From positions 248,001-312,000 of the forward strand of contig OY760176.1 of the NCBI GenBank assembly GCA_963663315.1: DNA of 64,000 bases. Direction: 5' to 3'. The translations under genes and the position numbers were made by a program. How positions within the stretch are numbered: the first letter of the stretch is position 1; each line of letters starts with the position of its first letter. Under the pieces are notes generated by a model. It was given only the letters and a program-made list of their open reading frames with translations, was not told the DNA's origin and ran no database searches. Shown here in pieces: positions 35,957 to 44,946 of this stretch. This stretch comes from G963663315 sp963663315 (GTDB taxonomy: Bacteria; Pseudomonadota; Gammaproteobacteria; Arenicellales; Poriferihabitantaceae).

Positions 35957-37153
35957 ATGGCTACTGACTTTGAGCGTTTCACACAAGCAGTACAGCAACG
36001 AAGCGCCGCGAAGCAGGTTCGTGATTCTTCGCCCTCTTTCTCCAATGCAACTGTATTGGGCGGAGGCGCCGATGGGCGAATGCTGGCCGGGCTGTTGTTG
36101 GCCAATGGACTGTCTGTGACGCTGTTCAGCGCCTATGGCGCTGAAATGAAGGCCCTGCATTCTGCTGGCGGTATCACCCTGCGCGGCGACGGACCTGCTG
36201 GCACTTATCAAATTGATCAAAGTGATTCGCCTTCAATTCTGACGACAGCAGAACTTGATGTTGCCGTTGCCTCATCTGATCTGATTTTCCTCACCGGACC
36301 GGTCCACAAGCAGCGGACTTACGCAATGGTGCTCGCCGATCATCTGGTCGACGGGCAAACTTTGGTTGTTGCACCGGCACGAACGTTCGCCGCGGTCGAA
36401 ATGAACTGGTTGTTGCACGTAGGTGGTTGCCGGGCGGATTGTACGGTCGTCGAGTTGCAGAACCTGTCTTACTGGCCGGAAACCACAGGCAATATACTTC
36501 ACTTGTCTGCGTGCGGCAATACAACTGCCGCCGCGCTTCCAGGTCAACGGTCGGATCGGGTTCAGGCAATGCAGGCAATATTTCAGAATATGACAGTAGC
36601 GCCTTCGGTTATTCACAGCGGCTTTGCCGATGCCGGGGGTGCAGTCGAGTGTGTCGCTTTGCTGCTGGGCGGTTCACTGGTTCACCGGTCCACTGAAAAG
36701 TTACCGGATGGTGCGCAACCACTTGAAGAACGTCAAACATTGTTCTCTTTGATCGATAATGATCGAAGCCACGAATTGCTGGTTACCCTGCTCAGGGAGC
36801 GCCGCGATGTAGCGCGACAATTCGGCGTTCGAAATCTGCCTGAAATCAGTGATTGGATAGTAAATTTTTCAGGAAGCATTGCCGGCAGTGGCAGTCGTAA
36901 AATTCCGTCTCCTGAACTCGCTGTGGATATGGTGCATTGCGCCGTGACCGGGTCACTGGTCCCGCTTCAATCCGCGGGCAGACTGACAGGGGTTGCAACT
37001 CCTGTAACCGATTCAATCGTATCGTTGGCCAGCGCCAGTCTGGGGCGTAATCTTGAAACGGCCGGACGCAAACTCGATGCCATGGGTATAAGCGCAGGTT
37101 CAACAGATGATGCCAGACGCCAGCTGGAATCCATTGTACGCGGAGAAAGATGA
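35957..37153 (+). CDS. Opine/octopine-dehydrogenase-like NAD(P)-binding protein
   Basis: 398 residues. N-terminal Rossmann fold (ATVLGGGADGRMLAGLLLAN, about residues 28-47) and a helical C-terminal domain of the octopine dehydrogenase/6-phosphogluconate dehydrogenase type. Family members interconvert an amino acid plus a keto acid or aldehyde with an N-substituted amino acid, using NAD(P)H. I prefer the ATG at 35957 (GAGG 7 nt before) over a TTG two codons earlier. It ends overlapping the aldehyde dehydrogenase start. In this setting it may split or form an N-substituted glutamate; inference. The assignment to opine dehydrogenase is family-level only. Confidence 0.65.
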   Translation: MATDFERFTQAVQQRSAAKQVRDSSPSFSNATVLGGGADGRMLAGLLLANGLSVTLFSAYGAEMKALHSAGGITLRGDGPAGTYQIDQSDSPSILTTAELDVAVASSDLIFLTGPVHKQRTYAMVLADHLVDGQTLVVAPARTFAAVEMNWLLHVGGCRADCTVVELQNLSYWPETTGNILHLSACGNTTAAALPGQRSDRVQAMQAIFQNMTVAPSVIHSGFADAGGAVECVALLLGGSLVHRSTEKLPDGAQPLEERQTLFSLIDNDRSHELLVTLLRERRDVARQFGVRNLPEISDWIVNFSGSIAGSGSRKIPSPELAVDMVHCAVTGSLVPLQSAGRLTGVATPVTDSIVSLASASLGRNLETAGRKLDAMGISAGSTDDARRQLESIVRGER

Positions 37154-38532
37154 TGGACCTTGATCTCCAGTCAATCGAGAAATCACGCAGGGCCGCAGAG
37201 GCAGCCTGGGAAGCGTATCTGAAGTTTCGACAATACGACCCGGCAGATATTGACGTCATAGTTGACGAAATGGCCAAAGCGATAGAACCCGAAGCTTATC
37301 GATTGGGTGAGATGGCGGTCGCGGAGACGGGTTATGGCAATGCCAGCGATAAACGCATCAAGAACCTGTTTAATTCCCTGTCGGTTGCAGATTGGTTGAA
37401 AGACATCAAGACATTGAATCTGCTATGGCACGACGAAGTAGCAAAAATCGCCGCGTTTGGTGAACCGATGGGGGTGGTAGCTGCGCTGATTCCAGTGACC
37501 AATCCGACTTCTACCGTTATCTACAAAATACTGTCAGCCGTCAAGGCAGGCAACGCCATTGTCTGCGCCCCGCATCCACGAGGAGTCAAGTGTGGTGTTG
37601 CAACCGCCGAAATCATGGCAAGCGCGGCAGAACGCGCCGGCGCCCCGAAGAATCTTGTCCAGTGTCTGAACACGGTCACCCTTCCCGGTACCGATGAACT
37701 GATGAAGCACAGACGAACGTCAGTGATACTTGCCACTGGCGGTCCGGCTATGGTCAAGGCAGCATATTCGTCTGGCAAGCCCACCCTTGCGGTGGGCGCT
37801 GGCAATGTACCGTGTTATGTGCACGCATCCAGACGCAACGACCTGGGTGAGGTCGCCGAACAGATCATAACCTCGAAAGCCTTTGACTATGGTACGGCAT
37901 GCGTCTCCGAGCAGGCCGTCATCGTCGATCGGTCAATCTGCCGTGAACTGAAGGCTGAAATGAAGCTTCGCGGGGCCTATTTCTGCAGCAACAGGGAATC
38001 ACAGCGACTTGCGACGGCAATTTTTCCACGAGGTAAGGTGATTGATCCGGAGCGAGTTGGACAGTCTCCCGAAGCGCTGGCATCTTACGCCGATCTCGAG
38101 TTGCCACCCCGAACCAGAGTATTGGTCAGTGAACAGACCGAAGTGGGTTGGCAAGCGCCGCTTTCTGCAGAAAAACTGAATCCTGCACTGGCCTGGTATG
38201 AGGCTCGTTCCGAAGAGCAAGCCATTGAATTATCAGCGGATATTGCAAGATTCGGCGGTTGGGGACACACCGCAGTAATACAAAGTGATGACCCCGATAT
38301 CATTGCACAATTCAGTCGTCTGCCAGTTAACCGGATATTGGTCAACACACCTGCATTGTACGGTGGTATGGGGTTTTCGACTGCGCTCGAACCCAGTTTC
38401 ATGCTCGGCACCGGGACCGCGTCGGGTTCCATCGTTTCCGACAATGTAACCGCGCTGCACTTGATCAATATCAAGCGTGTTGCATACGAGTCTCGCCCTT
38501 GGCGCGACATCAATGAAGTATACGGGGATTAA
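37150..38532 (+). CDS. Acylating (CoA-dependent) aldehyde dehydrogenase, microcompartment type
   Basis: 460 residues, resembling the aldehyde dehydrogenase part of AdhE and the SauS/EutE/PduP group. The catalytic Cys is residue 251 in YGTACVSEQAVIV; cofactor-region motifs are GVVAALIPVTNPTSTVIYK and LATGGPAMVKAAYSSGKP. Such enzymes oxidise a short aldehyde to acyl-CoA with NAD+. In catabolic microcompartments this is the central enzyme that removes the toxic, volatile aldehyde. No separate N-terminal targeting helix is obvious. It sits between the opine-like and BMC-T genes with overlap at the start. The exact aldehyde is not shown. Confidence 0.88.
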   Translation: MMDLDLQSIEKSRRAAEAAWEAYLKFRQYDPADIDVIVDEMAKAIEPEAYRLGEMAVAETGYGNASDKRIKNLFNSLSVADWLKDIKTLNLLWHDEVAKIAAFGEPMGVVAALIPVTNPTSTVIYKILSAVKAGNAIVCAPHPRGVKCGVATAEIMASAAERAGAPKNLVQCLNTVTLPGTDELMKHRRTSVILATGGPAMVKAAYSSGKPTLAVGAGNVPCYVHASRRNDLGEVAEQIITSKAFDYGTACVSEQAVIVDRSICRELKAEMKLRGAYFCSNRESQRLATAIFPRGKVIDPERVGQSPEALASYADLELPPRTRVLVSEQTEVGWQAPLSAEKLNPALAWYEARSEEQAIELSADIARFGGWGHTAVIQSDDPDIIAQFSRLPVNRILVNTPALYGGMGFSTALEPSFMLGTGTASGSIVSDNVTALHLINIKRVAYESRPWRDINEVYGD

Positions 38533-38535
38533 AGC

Positions 38536-39162
38536 ATGGCCAGAAATTTGACGATACGGGCATTGATGCAGATTGACCGATTGCAACCGAAGTTCGCGGC
38601 CTATAACGGGGCCACTGTACAAGGTTCGATTCCGCTCGCGGGAGATACAGCGCTGATTGGCGAATTCGCACCCGGAAACGAAGTGTTCAGCTTGATCGAC
38701 ATTGCGTTAAAAGCCAGTCCGGTCGAAGCAACCAGTCAGATTGTAGAGCGTGAATACGGATTCTTCATTCTTCGGTCTCCATCGAATTCCCATGTCAGCG
38801 CTGCACTGGATGCGATTCTTTCAGAAATTGGTCAAACCCTGCATGATCGGCTCAAGCCGAAAATAGAGTCAACACAGGTAATTACTTCTGTCGAACCCTA
38901 TCAGGCGCAGTTGCTCAACAAATGGTCATCAGGATCCCTCGTTGTACCTGGACAAACGCTCGGAATTGTGGAGTGCTCGCCGGCAGCGTATATTTCAATC
39001 GCAGCGAATGAGGCGGAAAAGGCAGCGTTAATCGACATCGTTCAGGTTCGCGCAGTCGGAAGATACGGTCGATTGTTCATTTCCGGTTCGGAAGAATCTG
39101 TGAAAATTGCAATAAATTCCGCCTGTGAAGCGATCCAGTTGGTCGACGGTCAAAATGAGTAG
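38536..39162 (+). CDS. BMC-T tandem-domain shell protein
   Basis: 208 residues with two BMC domains (about 30-105 and 115-203), forming pseudo-hexameric trimers. The second is clearest: TLGIVECSPAAYISIAANEA, then VRAVGRYGRLFISGSEESVK. The first, TALIGEFAPGNEVFSLIDIA, is more diverged. BMC-T proteins often provide larger or gated pores for cofactors. It starts 3 bp after the aldehyde dehydrogenase stop and 6 bp before the next gene. Confidence 0.9.
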   Translation: MARNLTIRALMQIDRLQPKFAAYNGATVQGSIPLAGDTALIGEFAPGNEVFSLIDIALKASPVEATSQIVEREYGFFILRSPSNSHVSAALDAILSEIGQTLHDRLKPKIESTQVITSVEPYQAQLLNKWSSGSLVVPGQTLGIVECSPAAYISIAANEAEKAALIDIVQVRAVGRYGRLFISGSEESVKIAINSACEAIQLVDGQNE

Positions 39163-39168
39163 TAGACA

Positions 39169-40350
39169 ATGTCGTCTGTGATCGCCAACGAACAGATAGT
39201 GGATGCCCACCGTCGCGGGCGGCTTCATGTGGAAATTCTCCCTGGCGACATTATTACCGCGCAGGCGCGGGAAACCGCAGAGCGACTAAACATCAAACTT
39301 CTGGACCATCCTGTCGAGAAATCCGCTGTACCCAGGCTGGACGGCGCTGTATCAATGCGACGAATTCTGTATCGGCGTCATCCGGGCTGGAAACCACCAC
39401 AACGCCGATTGGCCGATTATCCGCGCACACTGACCAGGCTGGCAGTCGTTGGCATTGGTGGAGTTGGTATGAATGTCGCACATCTGGCGGCCAACCAGAA
39501 TATTGCCGAAGAAATTGCACTGATTGACGTCCTGCCAGGCCTGGCTGAATCAACTGCGCTGGACCTGCAGCACACCCGCGGGTCCACACGTTCCACAGTC
39601 CGAATTACAGGCGGTGAATCCATGAGTGGTCTGGCTGATTCGGAATTGGTGATCGTGACTGCCGGACAACCTCGGACACCCGGCATGAGTCGAGCGGATC
39701 TTCTCTCGGTGAACGGACGAATAGTCAGAAGTATTGGCGAATCCATCGCCAACCTTGCGCCTGATTCCATTGTTATCGTCGTCAGCAATCCACTGGATGA
39801 GATGACTTACCTGATGCTGCAGGCAACCCGATTTCCCAGGGAACGGGTCCTCGGTATGGCAGGCACGCTTGACAGCGCACGATTTCGTAATGCGTTGTCA
39901 CAGGCGGCGGGCGTGCCAGTCGCAGATGTGGATGCGATAGCCCTGGGCAGCCACGGTGACGAAATGATACCGGTTGTTTCAAAAGCCAGCATACGGGAGA
40001 GATCAGTTCGCGAATTTCTGAATGAGGAGCAGATTGATGCCTGTCGAAAACAAACCGTTTCAGCCGGCGCCGATGTGGTTGCACTGCGTAAAAAAGGATC
40101 GGCAACGATCGCTCCGGCTCATGCCACCATGGAGTTGGTTGACTATATTCGAGGCACTGTTGCGGGTACGGTTCCTGTATCCGTTCTGTTGAACGGAGAA
40201 TATGGTATTGAAGATACGGTTCTGGGCGTACCGTGTGAACTGGGAAGATCAGGGGTGCTGAATATCGTTGAGATGTTGCTCAGCGCGGATGAGCTGTCAT
40301 CCCTTCAGCATGCCGCAGAGGCCGTGCAGGCAAGACAGAGGGCAAACTGA
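39169..40350 (+). CDS. Malate/lactate dehydrogenase-like protein with N-terminal extension
   Basis: 393 residues. Residues about 85-390 are an LDH-like malate dehydrogenase: VVGIGGVGMNVA (NAD site), TAGQPRTPGMSRADLL (substrate arginines), VVSNPLDEMTYL, GMAGTLDSARFR and ALGSHGDEMIPV (catalytic His). Residues 1-82 are extra; the part HVEILPGDIITAQARETAER resembles short N-terminal segments I associate with other microcompartment proteins such as EutT, and may serve for packaging. It could regenerate NAD+ inside the shell or act on a hydroxy acid. Its stop overlaps the ridA-like start. Confidence 0.85.
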   Translation: MSSVIANEQIVDAHRRGRLHVEILPGDIITAQARETAERLNIKLLDHPVEKSAVPRLDGAVSMRRILYRRHPGWKPPQRRLADYPRTLTRLAVVGIGGVGMNVAHLAANQNIAEEIALIDVLPGLAESTALDLQHTRGSTRSTVRITGGESMSGLADSELVIVTAGQPRTPGMSRADLLSVNGRIVRSIGESIANLAPDSIVIVVSNPLDEMTYLMLQATRFPRERVLGMAGTLDSARFRNALSQAAGVPVADVDAIALGSHGDEMIPVVSKASIRERSVREFLNEEQIDACRKQTVSAGADVVALRKKGSATIAPAHATMELVDYIRGTVAGTVPVSVLLNGEYGIEDTVLGVPCELGRSGVLNIVEMLLSADELSSLQHAAEAVQARQRAN

Positions 40351-40757
40351 TGACCATCGCCCAAGTATCGACTGGCGGAAGATTCGAGAAGATTGGCGCC
40401 TATAGCCGCGCCAAACGAGTGGGACCATTTGTTTTCGTATCAGGGACAACGGCAATCGAACCAAGTGGCCGACTGTATGCTCCGTACGATACTTACAAGC
40501 AATCCGTGTACATTCTGGACCGCACCGGGGAAACGCTGCGTCAATTAGGCGCGGAACTTCGCCACGTAGTCAGAACACGCGCGTTTCTGGCGGATATATC
40601 CAGGGCAAGTGAATTCGTCCGTGCCCACGGCGAGGTTTTCCAGGGCATTGACCCGGTGACTTCCGGTGTCGAAGCCGGATTAACGATGCCCGGAATGATG
40701 GTGGAAATCGAGTTTGATGCGCTGATTCACGATCAGGACGGTGTGGTGGATTACTGA
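40350..40757 (+). CDS. RidA/YjgF/UK114 family protein
   Basis: 135 residues of the Rid family: SRAKRVGPFVFVSGTTAIEP at the N-terminus, LRHVVRTRAFLADIS with the key Arg, and LTMPGMMVEIEFDALI. RidA proteins hydrolyse reactive enamine/imine intermediates; other subgroups act as amidohydrolases. Its ATG overlaps the stop of the dehydrogenase gene, so it belongs to the microcompartment operon. That fits a pathway with imine intermediates. Confidence 0.88.
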   Translation: MTIAQVSTGGRFEKIGAYSRAKRVGPFVFVSGTTAIEPSGRLYAPYDTYKQSVYILDRTGETLRQLGAELRHVVRTRAFLADISRASEFVRAHGEVFQGIDPVTSGVEAGLTMPGMMVEIEFDALIHDQDGVVDY

Positions 40758-40887
40758 TGTTTAGCGGATTAAAAGATCACGAAGGGACTGATTCAAGATT
40801 TTCGTTGTGGACAACGGAGTTTGGTTGCAGCTTGCTGGTGAAACGGTGGGCTGTGTAAGTTTACTCAATTGAAATTCAGGAGTTAAA

Positions 40888-42198
40888 ATGATGAAATCTA
40901 GTAAATTCAAGACAGCATTGATTGCTGTAACAATGTTATTCGGAGTTGGAATCAGCGGTGTTTCCAGCGCCGAGGATCCGATCGTTATTGGATACATTGG
41001 TTCGTTTGCGTCCGACACCGGACTCAGTACCATTCGTGGCGCTGAAATCGCAATCGACGAAATTAACGCTGCTGGCGGTGTGCTTGGTGGACGGCAAATC
41101 AAGTTCGTCAAAGCAGATACACGGGAAGATGTTACTGAAGGCATTAAAGCCTATGAATATCTGAATGAAGTCGAGAACGTGGATTTCATTATTTCCGGCA
41201 GTATCGACGATGTATCTCTGGGCTGGCTGCCCAGAATGACGGAATTCAGGACACCTACGCTTGATACGTGGACATCCTACGTTGGCATTATCGATCTGGT
41301 GGTTAACGAGTACGATAAATACAAAATGTACTTCATGAATATTGCGTGCGATGAGGCCCTGGCGACTCTTTATGTCGACTTCGGCAAGGATGTACTTGCA
41401 AAGGAAATGGGTTATTCAAGCACTGTGCTGATGTACGAAGATACGGCCTTCGGCGTTTCAATTGCAGGTCTGGTGGAGGGATTGCTTGCTCCCGAGGCTG
41501 GAATCGAGATTAAAGACAAAATAATCTACGATGCCAATACGGTGGATTTCAGTCCGCTATTCAACAAGGCGGTTAATTCCGGCGCAGACTTCATTTACAT
41601 TGTTTCTTCCGTCAGAAGCCAGGTGCCCGCCTCACAGTACGTGAAACTTCAGGTTCCGATTCCAATGACCGGTGTCAATGTGGCGGCCTTCGGACAGGAT
41701 TTCTGGAACGATACGGGCGGCCTGGGTGCGGGAACCTCGACTTTAAGTCCTGTTCCTTCGGTTGGAATGGCGCTGGATGATCGTTCAGCCGAATTCATCA
41801 GGAAGTATCAGGCCAGATATGGTTCCGAACGTCCGGTTTATCCGCACTTCAACGGTTTCAACGCTTACTATGGTATCTATACCGCTCTTGATGCCGCTGA
41901 ACGCGCTGGTGGTTTTGCACCACTGGACGATTGGGTGCGAGAGATGGAGGATGGAGATCTCAAGTTGTTCAAAGACAACGAACTATGGTTTCGCTACGCG
42001 TTTTGGAAACAGGGGGAGATCGAACCCAGGACACAACGGCAATACACTCACAACGTGAAATTTGACATCACCCCGCCATTTGATGATGGCTCACCGGCGA
42101 TGGTTGTTGTGCAATGGTATGAGGACGGTTCTTCCGCTGTGATTTATCCGCCGAAATATGCAACCGGCAAGTTTCAGGAGCCCTCTTGGATCAAATGA
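40888..42198 (+). CDS. ABC transporter substrate-binding protein (branched-chain amino acid/urea/amide type)
   Basis: 436 residues with a signal peptide (ALIAVTMLFGVGISGVSSA, mature from AEDPIVIG). It is a type 1 periplasmic binding protein (IGYIGSFASDTGLSTIRGAE, INAAGGVLGGRQIKFV). The family binds leucine, urea, short amides and other small N-compounds. AGGAG precedes the paired ATGs. A gap of 130 bp separates it from the ridA-like gene, so it may have its own promoter. It should deliver the island's substrate. Confidence 0.9.
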   Translation: MMKSSKFKTALIAVTMLFGVGISGVSSAEDPIVIGYIGSFASDTGLSTIRGAEIAIDEINAAGGVLGGRQIKFVKADTREDVTEGIKAYEYLNEVENVDFIISGSIDDVSLGWLPRMTEFRTPTLDTWTSYVGIIDLVVNEYDKYKMYFMNIACDEALATLYVDFGKDVLAKEMGYSSTVLMYEDTAFGVSIAGLVEGLLAPEAGIEIKDKIIYDANTVDFSPLFNKAVNSGADFIYIVSSVRSQVPASQYVKLQVPIPMTGVNVAAFGQDFWNDTGGLGAGTSTLSPVPSVGMALDDRSAEFIRKYQARYGSERPVYPHFNGFNAYYGIYTALDAAERAGGFAPLDDWVREMEDGDLKLFKDNELWFRYAFWKQGEIEPRTQRQYTHNVKFDITPPFDDGSPAMVVVQWYEDGSSAVIYPPKYATGKFQEPSWIK

Positions 42199-42208
42199 GA
42201 AAACCTGA

Positions 42209-42240
42209 CTCGTTCCCGGCATTTATTTGCAGGGAACGAG
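42209..42240 (+). promoter_or_regulatory. Intercistronic stem-loop after the binding-protein gene
   Basis: CTCGTTCCC (42209-42217) and GGGAACGAG (42232-42240) form a perfect 9-bp stem with a 14-nt loop, just after the binding-protein stop. There is no U-run, so it is more likely an mRNA-stabilising or processing element that raises binding-protein levels over permease than a terminator. Confidence 0.7.
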
Positions 42241-42283
42241 AGTTGCATAGTCGAGGTTGTTTACCACAGATTCGGAGGATCTT

Positions 42284-43138
42284 GTGTTAATTCAGATTCT
42301 GGTGCCAGGATTGTTGCTAAGCGGTCTTTACGCTTTGATCGCAATCGGATTTACCTTGATTTTCAGTGTCGGCCGGGTACTGAATCTGGGCTATGGAGCG
42401 TTCCTGATGCTGGGTGGCTATATCTACTACCAGAGTGCGCAAATTCTGGGCCTGGGGAAAGTTCCGAGTTTCCTGGTCGCAGTCGCCGCAGGGATTCTGT
42501 TTGGACTCCTCGTGTATTTGATTTTGATCAAGAGACTGGAAGGAAATGCCATTGCAATTGAAATCTCAACGTTGATCCTTGCGATTGTAATCCAGGCAGC
42601 GATTGTCGTTGTGTTCTCACCTTCGCCAAAATCAATGTGGCCCCTGATACCGGGTGTCCTTCGTATCGGTGACGTGAATGTTACATACAACCTTGTCGTC
42701 GCCACAGTGACAAGCTGGGTGATACTGGGGGCATTATTTGTATTCATTGGAAAAACACACATCGGCCGCGCCATACGGGCAGTATCAATGGACCGCAAAG
42801 GTGCAGTGATTTCAGGAATTGACCCTGACCGAATCAATCTGATCACCTGGGGAATTTCCGGCGGATTGGGCGCCATCGCCGGAGTATTTCTGGCCACTTA
42901 TACCCAACTCGCTCCAACCATGTGGGTTACACCGCTGATTATTGCAGTTGCAGTAGTCATCGTGGGTGGTATCGGCAGCATTATGGGTAGCCTGGTCGCC
43001 GCGCATGTGATTGGTATGCTGGAAACGATCACAACGACGTTGATCGCTGCAGAACTCCGGGGGGTCGCCACCATGGTATTAATTATACTGGTGCTGGTTC
43101 TTGCACCAAAGGGACTGTTCGGAAAGGCGGAGTTGTAA
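42284..43138 (+). CDS. Branched-chain-type ABC permease (LivH-like)
   Basis: About 284 residues, eight or so membrane helices. Start GTG at 42284 chosen because GGAGG ends 5 nt before it; a TTG at 42257 has no site. Motifs: LLSGLYALIAIGFTLIFSVG and the C-terminal VGGIGSIMGSLVAAHVIGML. It pairs with the next permease, whose GTG start lies 1 nt after its stop. Confidence 0.9.
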   Translation: MLIQILVPGLLLSGLYALIAIGFTLIFSVGRVLNLGYGAFLMLGGYIYYQSAQILGLGKVPSFLVAVAAGILFGLLVYLILIKRLEGNAIAIEISTLILAIVIQAAIVVVFSPSPKSMWPLIPGVLRIGDVNVTYNLVVATVTSWVILGALFVFIGKTHIGRAIRAVSMDRKGAVISGIDPDRINLITWGISGGLGAIAGVFLATYTQLAPTMWVTPLIIAVAVVIVGGIGSIMGSLVAAHVIGMLETITTTLIAAELRGVATMVLIILVLVLAPKGLFGKAEL

Positions 43139-43139
43139 C

Positions 43140-44105
43140 GTGTTTAACGACGGCACAGGCAAAGGTTTAATAGGCTGGGCAGTATTCGGCATAGTGATGC
43201 TGTTGTTGCCTCTATTCGCAACGACTGGAACCGTGCGCATATTCGTATTCGCCTTTTATCTGGCAATATTTGCCATCAGTTGGGACATATTATCGGGCAA
43301 AACAGGCTATATCAGTTTTGGGCATCCCTTCCTGATCGGAATCGGGGGGTACACAACTGCTTTATTGACCTATCATCCTGGTTGGCCGCTGTATTTAACC
43401 ATTCCGGCCGCAGTTGCTACTACTATGGTTGCCGGTACGCTTTTTTTTCTGCCTGCGCTACGCATACGCGGAACTTATTTTGCGCTGGTTACATTAGCAT
43501 TCATGGAACTGATGTACGGATTGGTGCAAGTCATTGCGCCGGATGTTACAGGCGGTACTCGCGGATTGACCGGGCTTCCCAGCATCGTCACCGGCGCCTT
43601 GAAAAATTATTATCTGTCGTTCAGCGTAATGTTCATTCTTGGCGTGATGCTCTGGCTGCTGATTCGAACACGACTTGGAACAGCGCTGAGTTCTATCGGC
43701 ATGAATGAGGAAGCGGCGCGAGCCAGTGGATTGAACACAACAAAACTGAAGTTGTTCGCTTTCATGCTGAGCGCGATGATTGCCGGATTGGGTGGAGCAA
43801 TGTATATCCACTATCTCGGCTCGATTGCACCACGCGGTCTGTTTGATGTGAACTTCCTGTTTACAATTCTGGTTGCCTGTCTGCTGGGCGGAGCGGGTAC
43901 GATCAGTGGTCCGATTATGGGCGCCATATTTCTGACACTTCTGCTGGAGTGGTTGAGGCCATACATCCCGGGTTCGGAACGCTATCTGATCTACGCAGTA
44001 GTGACACTGGTTCTATACGTGCTGCAACCCGGGGGAATTCACAGGATCATTCATCTGACGCTGAATCGGGTTTCTCAGGCAGTACTACGGAAGAAACCGA
44101 TATGA
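43140..44105 (+). CDS. Branched-chain-type ABC permease (LivM-like)
   Basis: About 321 residues from a GTG at 43140 (GGAG 8 nt upstream). Multi-helix permease with WDILSGKTGYISFGHPFLIG, LVTLAFMELMYGLVQVIAPD and LLGGAGTISGPIMGAIFLTL. It is the second membrane subunit of the island's importer. Its TGA overlaps the ATG of the ATPase gene (ATGA). Confidence 0.9.
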   Translation: MFNDGTGKGLIGWAVFGIVMLLLPLFATTGTVRIFVFAFYLAIFAISWDILSGKTGYISFGHPFLIGIGGYTTALLTYHPGWPLYLTIPAAVATTMVAGTLFFLPALRIRGTYFALVTLAFMELMYGLVQVIAPDVTGGTRGLTGLPSIVTGALKNYYLSFSVMFILGVMLWLLIRTRLGTALSSIGMNEEAARASGLNTTKLKLFAFMLSAMIAGLGGAMYIHYLGSIAPRGLFDVNFLFTILVACLLGGAGTISGPIMGAIFLTLLLEWLRPYIPGSERYLIYAVVTLVLYVLQPGGIHRIIHLTLNRVSQAVLRKKPI

Positions 44106-44938
44106 ATGACAATGCTGCAAGACGGACATCCTGCATGCCAGGCGATCTCCACACAATGCCGACTGTTGCGAAGGAAAAGGACGAATTTCATGCGCTTGAA
44201 GCGCTCGGGCTGGTGAAATCTTTTGGAGGACTCAGAGCCACCAACGATGTTTCGATTCACGCGAAAATCGGTGAATCAGTTGGAATAATCGGGCCGAACG
44301 GGGCCGGTAAGACAACATTGCTGAATTTGCTGACAAGGGAAATCGACATGGATGCAGGCAGTATTTTCCTTGAAGGTGTGTGTATTGATAATCTTCCAGT
44401 TCACAGTCGGGTTAAAGCCGGATTAGCCAGGACTTACCAGGTCCCCAGACCGTTCAGTGAATTGACGGTTCAAGAGAACATCCGGGTCGGAATGATGCCT
44501 GATGACCTGTGGGACATGCTTTTGAAGGGCGCTGATAAAAAAGCAGAACAGGAAGTATCCGAAAGTGTCGGCCTCGGTGGTGAACGCTTCAGGAGGCTGC
44601 CATACGAATTGGCCATGGGAGATCTGCGCAGGCTTGAGTTAGCTCGTACACTTGCTACAGAACCGAAGGTTTTGTTGCTGGATGAGGTCTTCGCCGGACT
44701 GACTGTTCTAGAAATTGAACAGATATCTACTCTACTGATGAAAAGAAGATATACTCACAACACCACCTGCCTGATCGTGAGCCATGACTTGAAAGCTCTG
44801 GAACCACTGGTTGATCGAGTCATCGTCATTAATTTCGGCGAAATCATGGCAGAGGGGACTTTCCGGGAAGTGGTGTCCGACAAGGATGTACAAAACGCCT
44901 ACCTGGGAACAGGCTGGGGACAGACAACCTTAGGTTGA
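44102..44938 (+). CDS. Branched-chain-type ABC ATP-binding protein (LivG-like)
   Basis: 278 residues from the ATG at 44102; the open frame upstream lies inside the permease gene. Walker A (GPNGAGKTTLLNLL), a signature region that is degenerate (ELAMGDLRRLELARTLATEP instead of LSGGQ/LSYGQ), Walker B (VLLLDEVFAGL) and switch His (IVSHDLKAL). An N-terminal stretch of about 30 extra residues precedes LVKSFGGLRA. The changed signature (YELAMGD) is notable but may still be active. Confidence 0.88.
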   Translation: MNDNAARRTSCMPGDLHTMPTVAKEKDEFHALEALGLVKSFGGLRATNDVSIHAKIGESVGIIGPNGAGKTTLLNLLTREIDMDAGSIFLEGVCIDNLPVHSRVKAGLARTYQVPRPFSELTVQENIRVGMMPDDLWDMLLKGADKKAEQEVSESVGLGGERFRRLPYELAMGDLRRLELARTLATEPKVLLLDEVFAGLTVLEIEQISTLLMKRRYTHNTTCLIVSHDLKALEPLVDRVIVINFGEIMAEGTFREVVSDKDVQNAYLGTGWGQTTLG

Positions 44939-44946
44939 ATTTGTCA

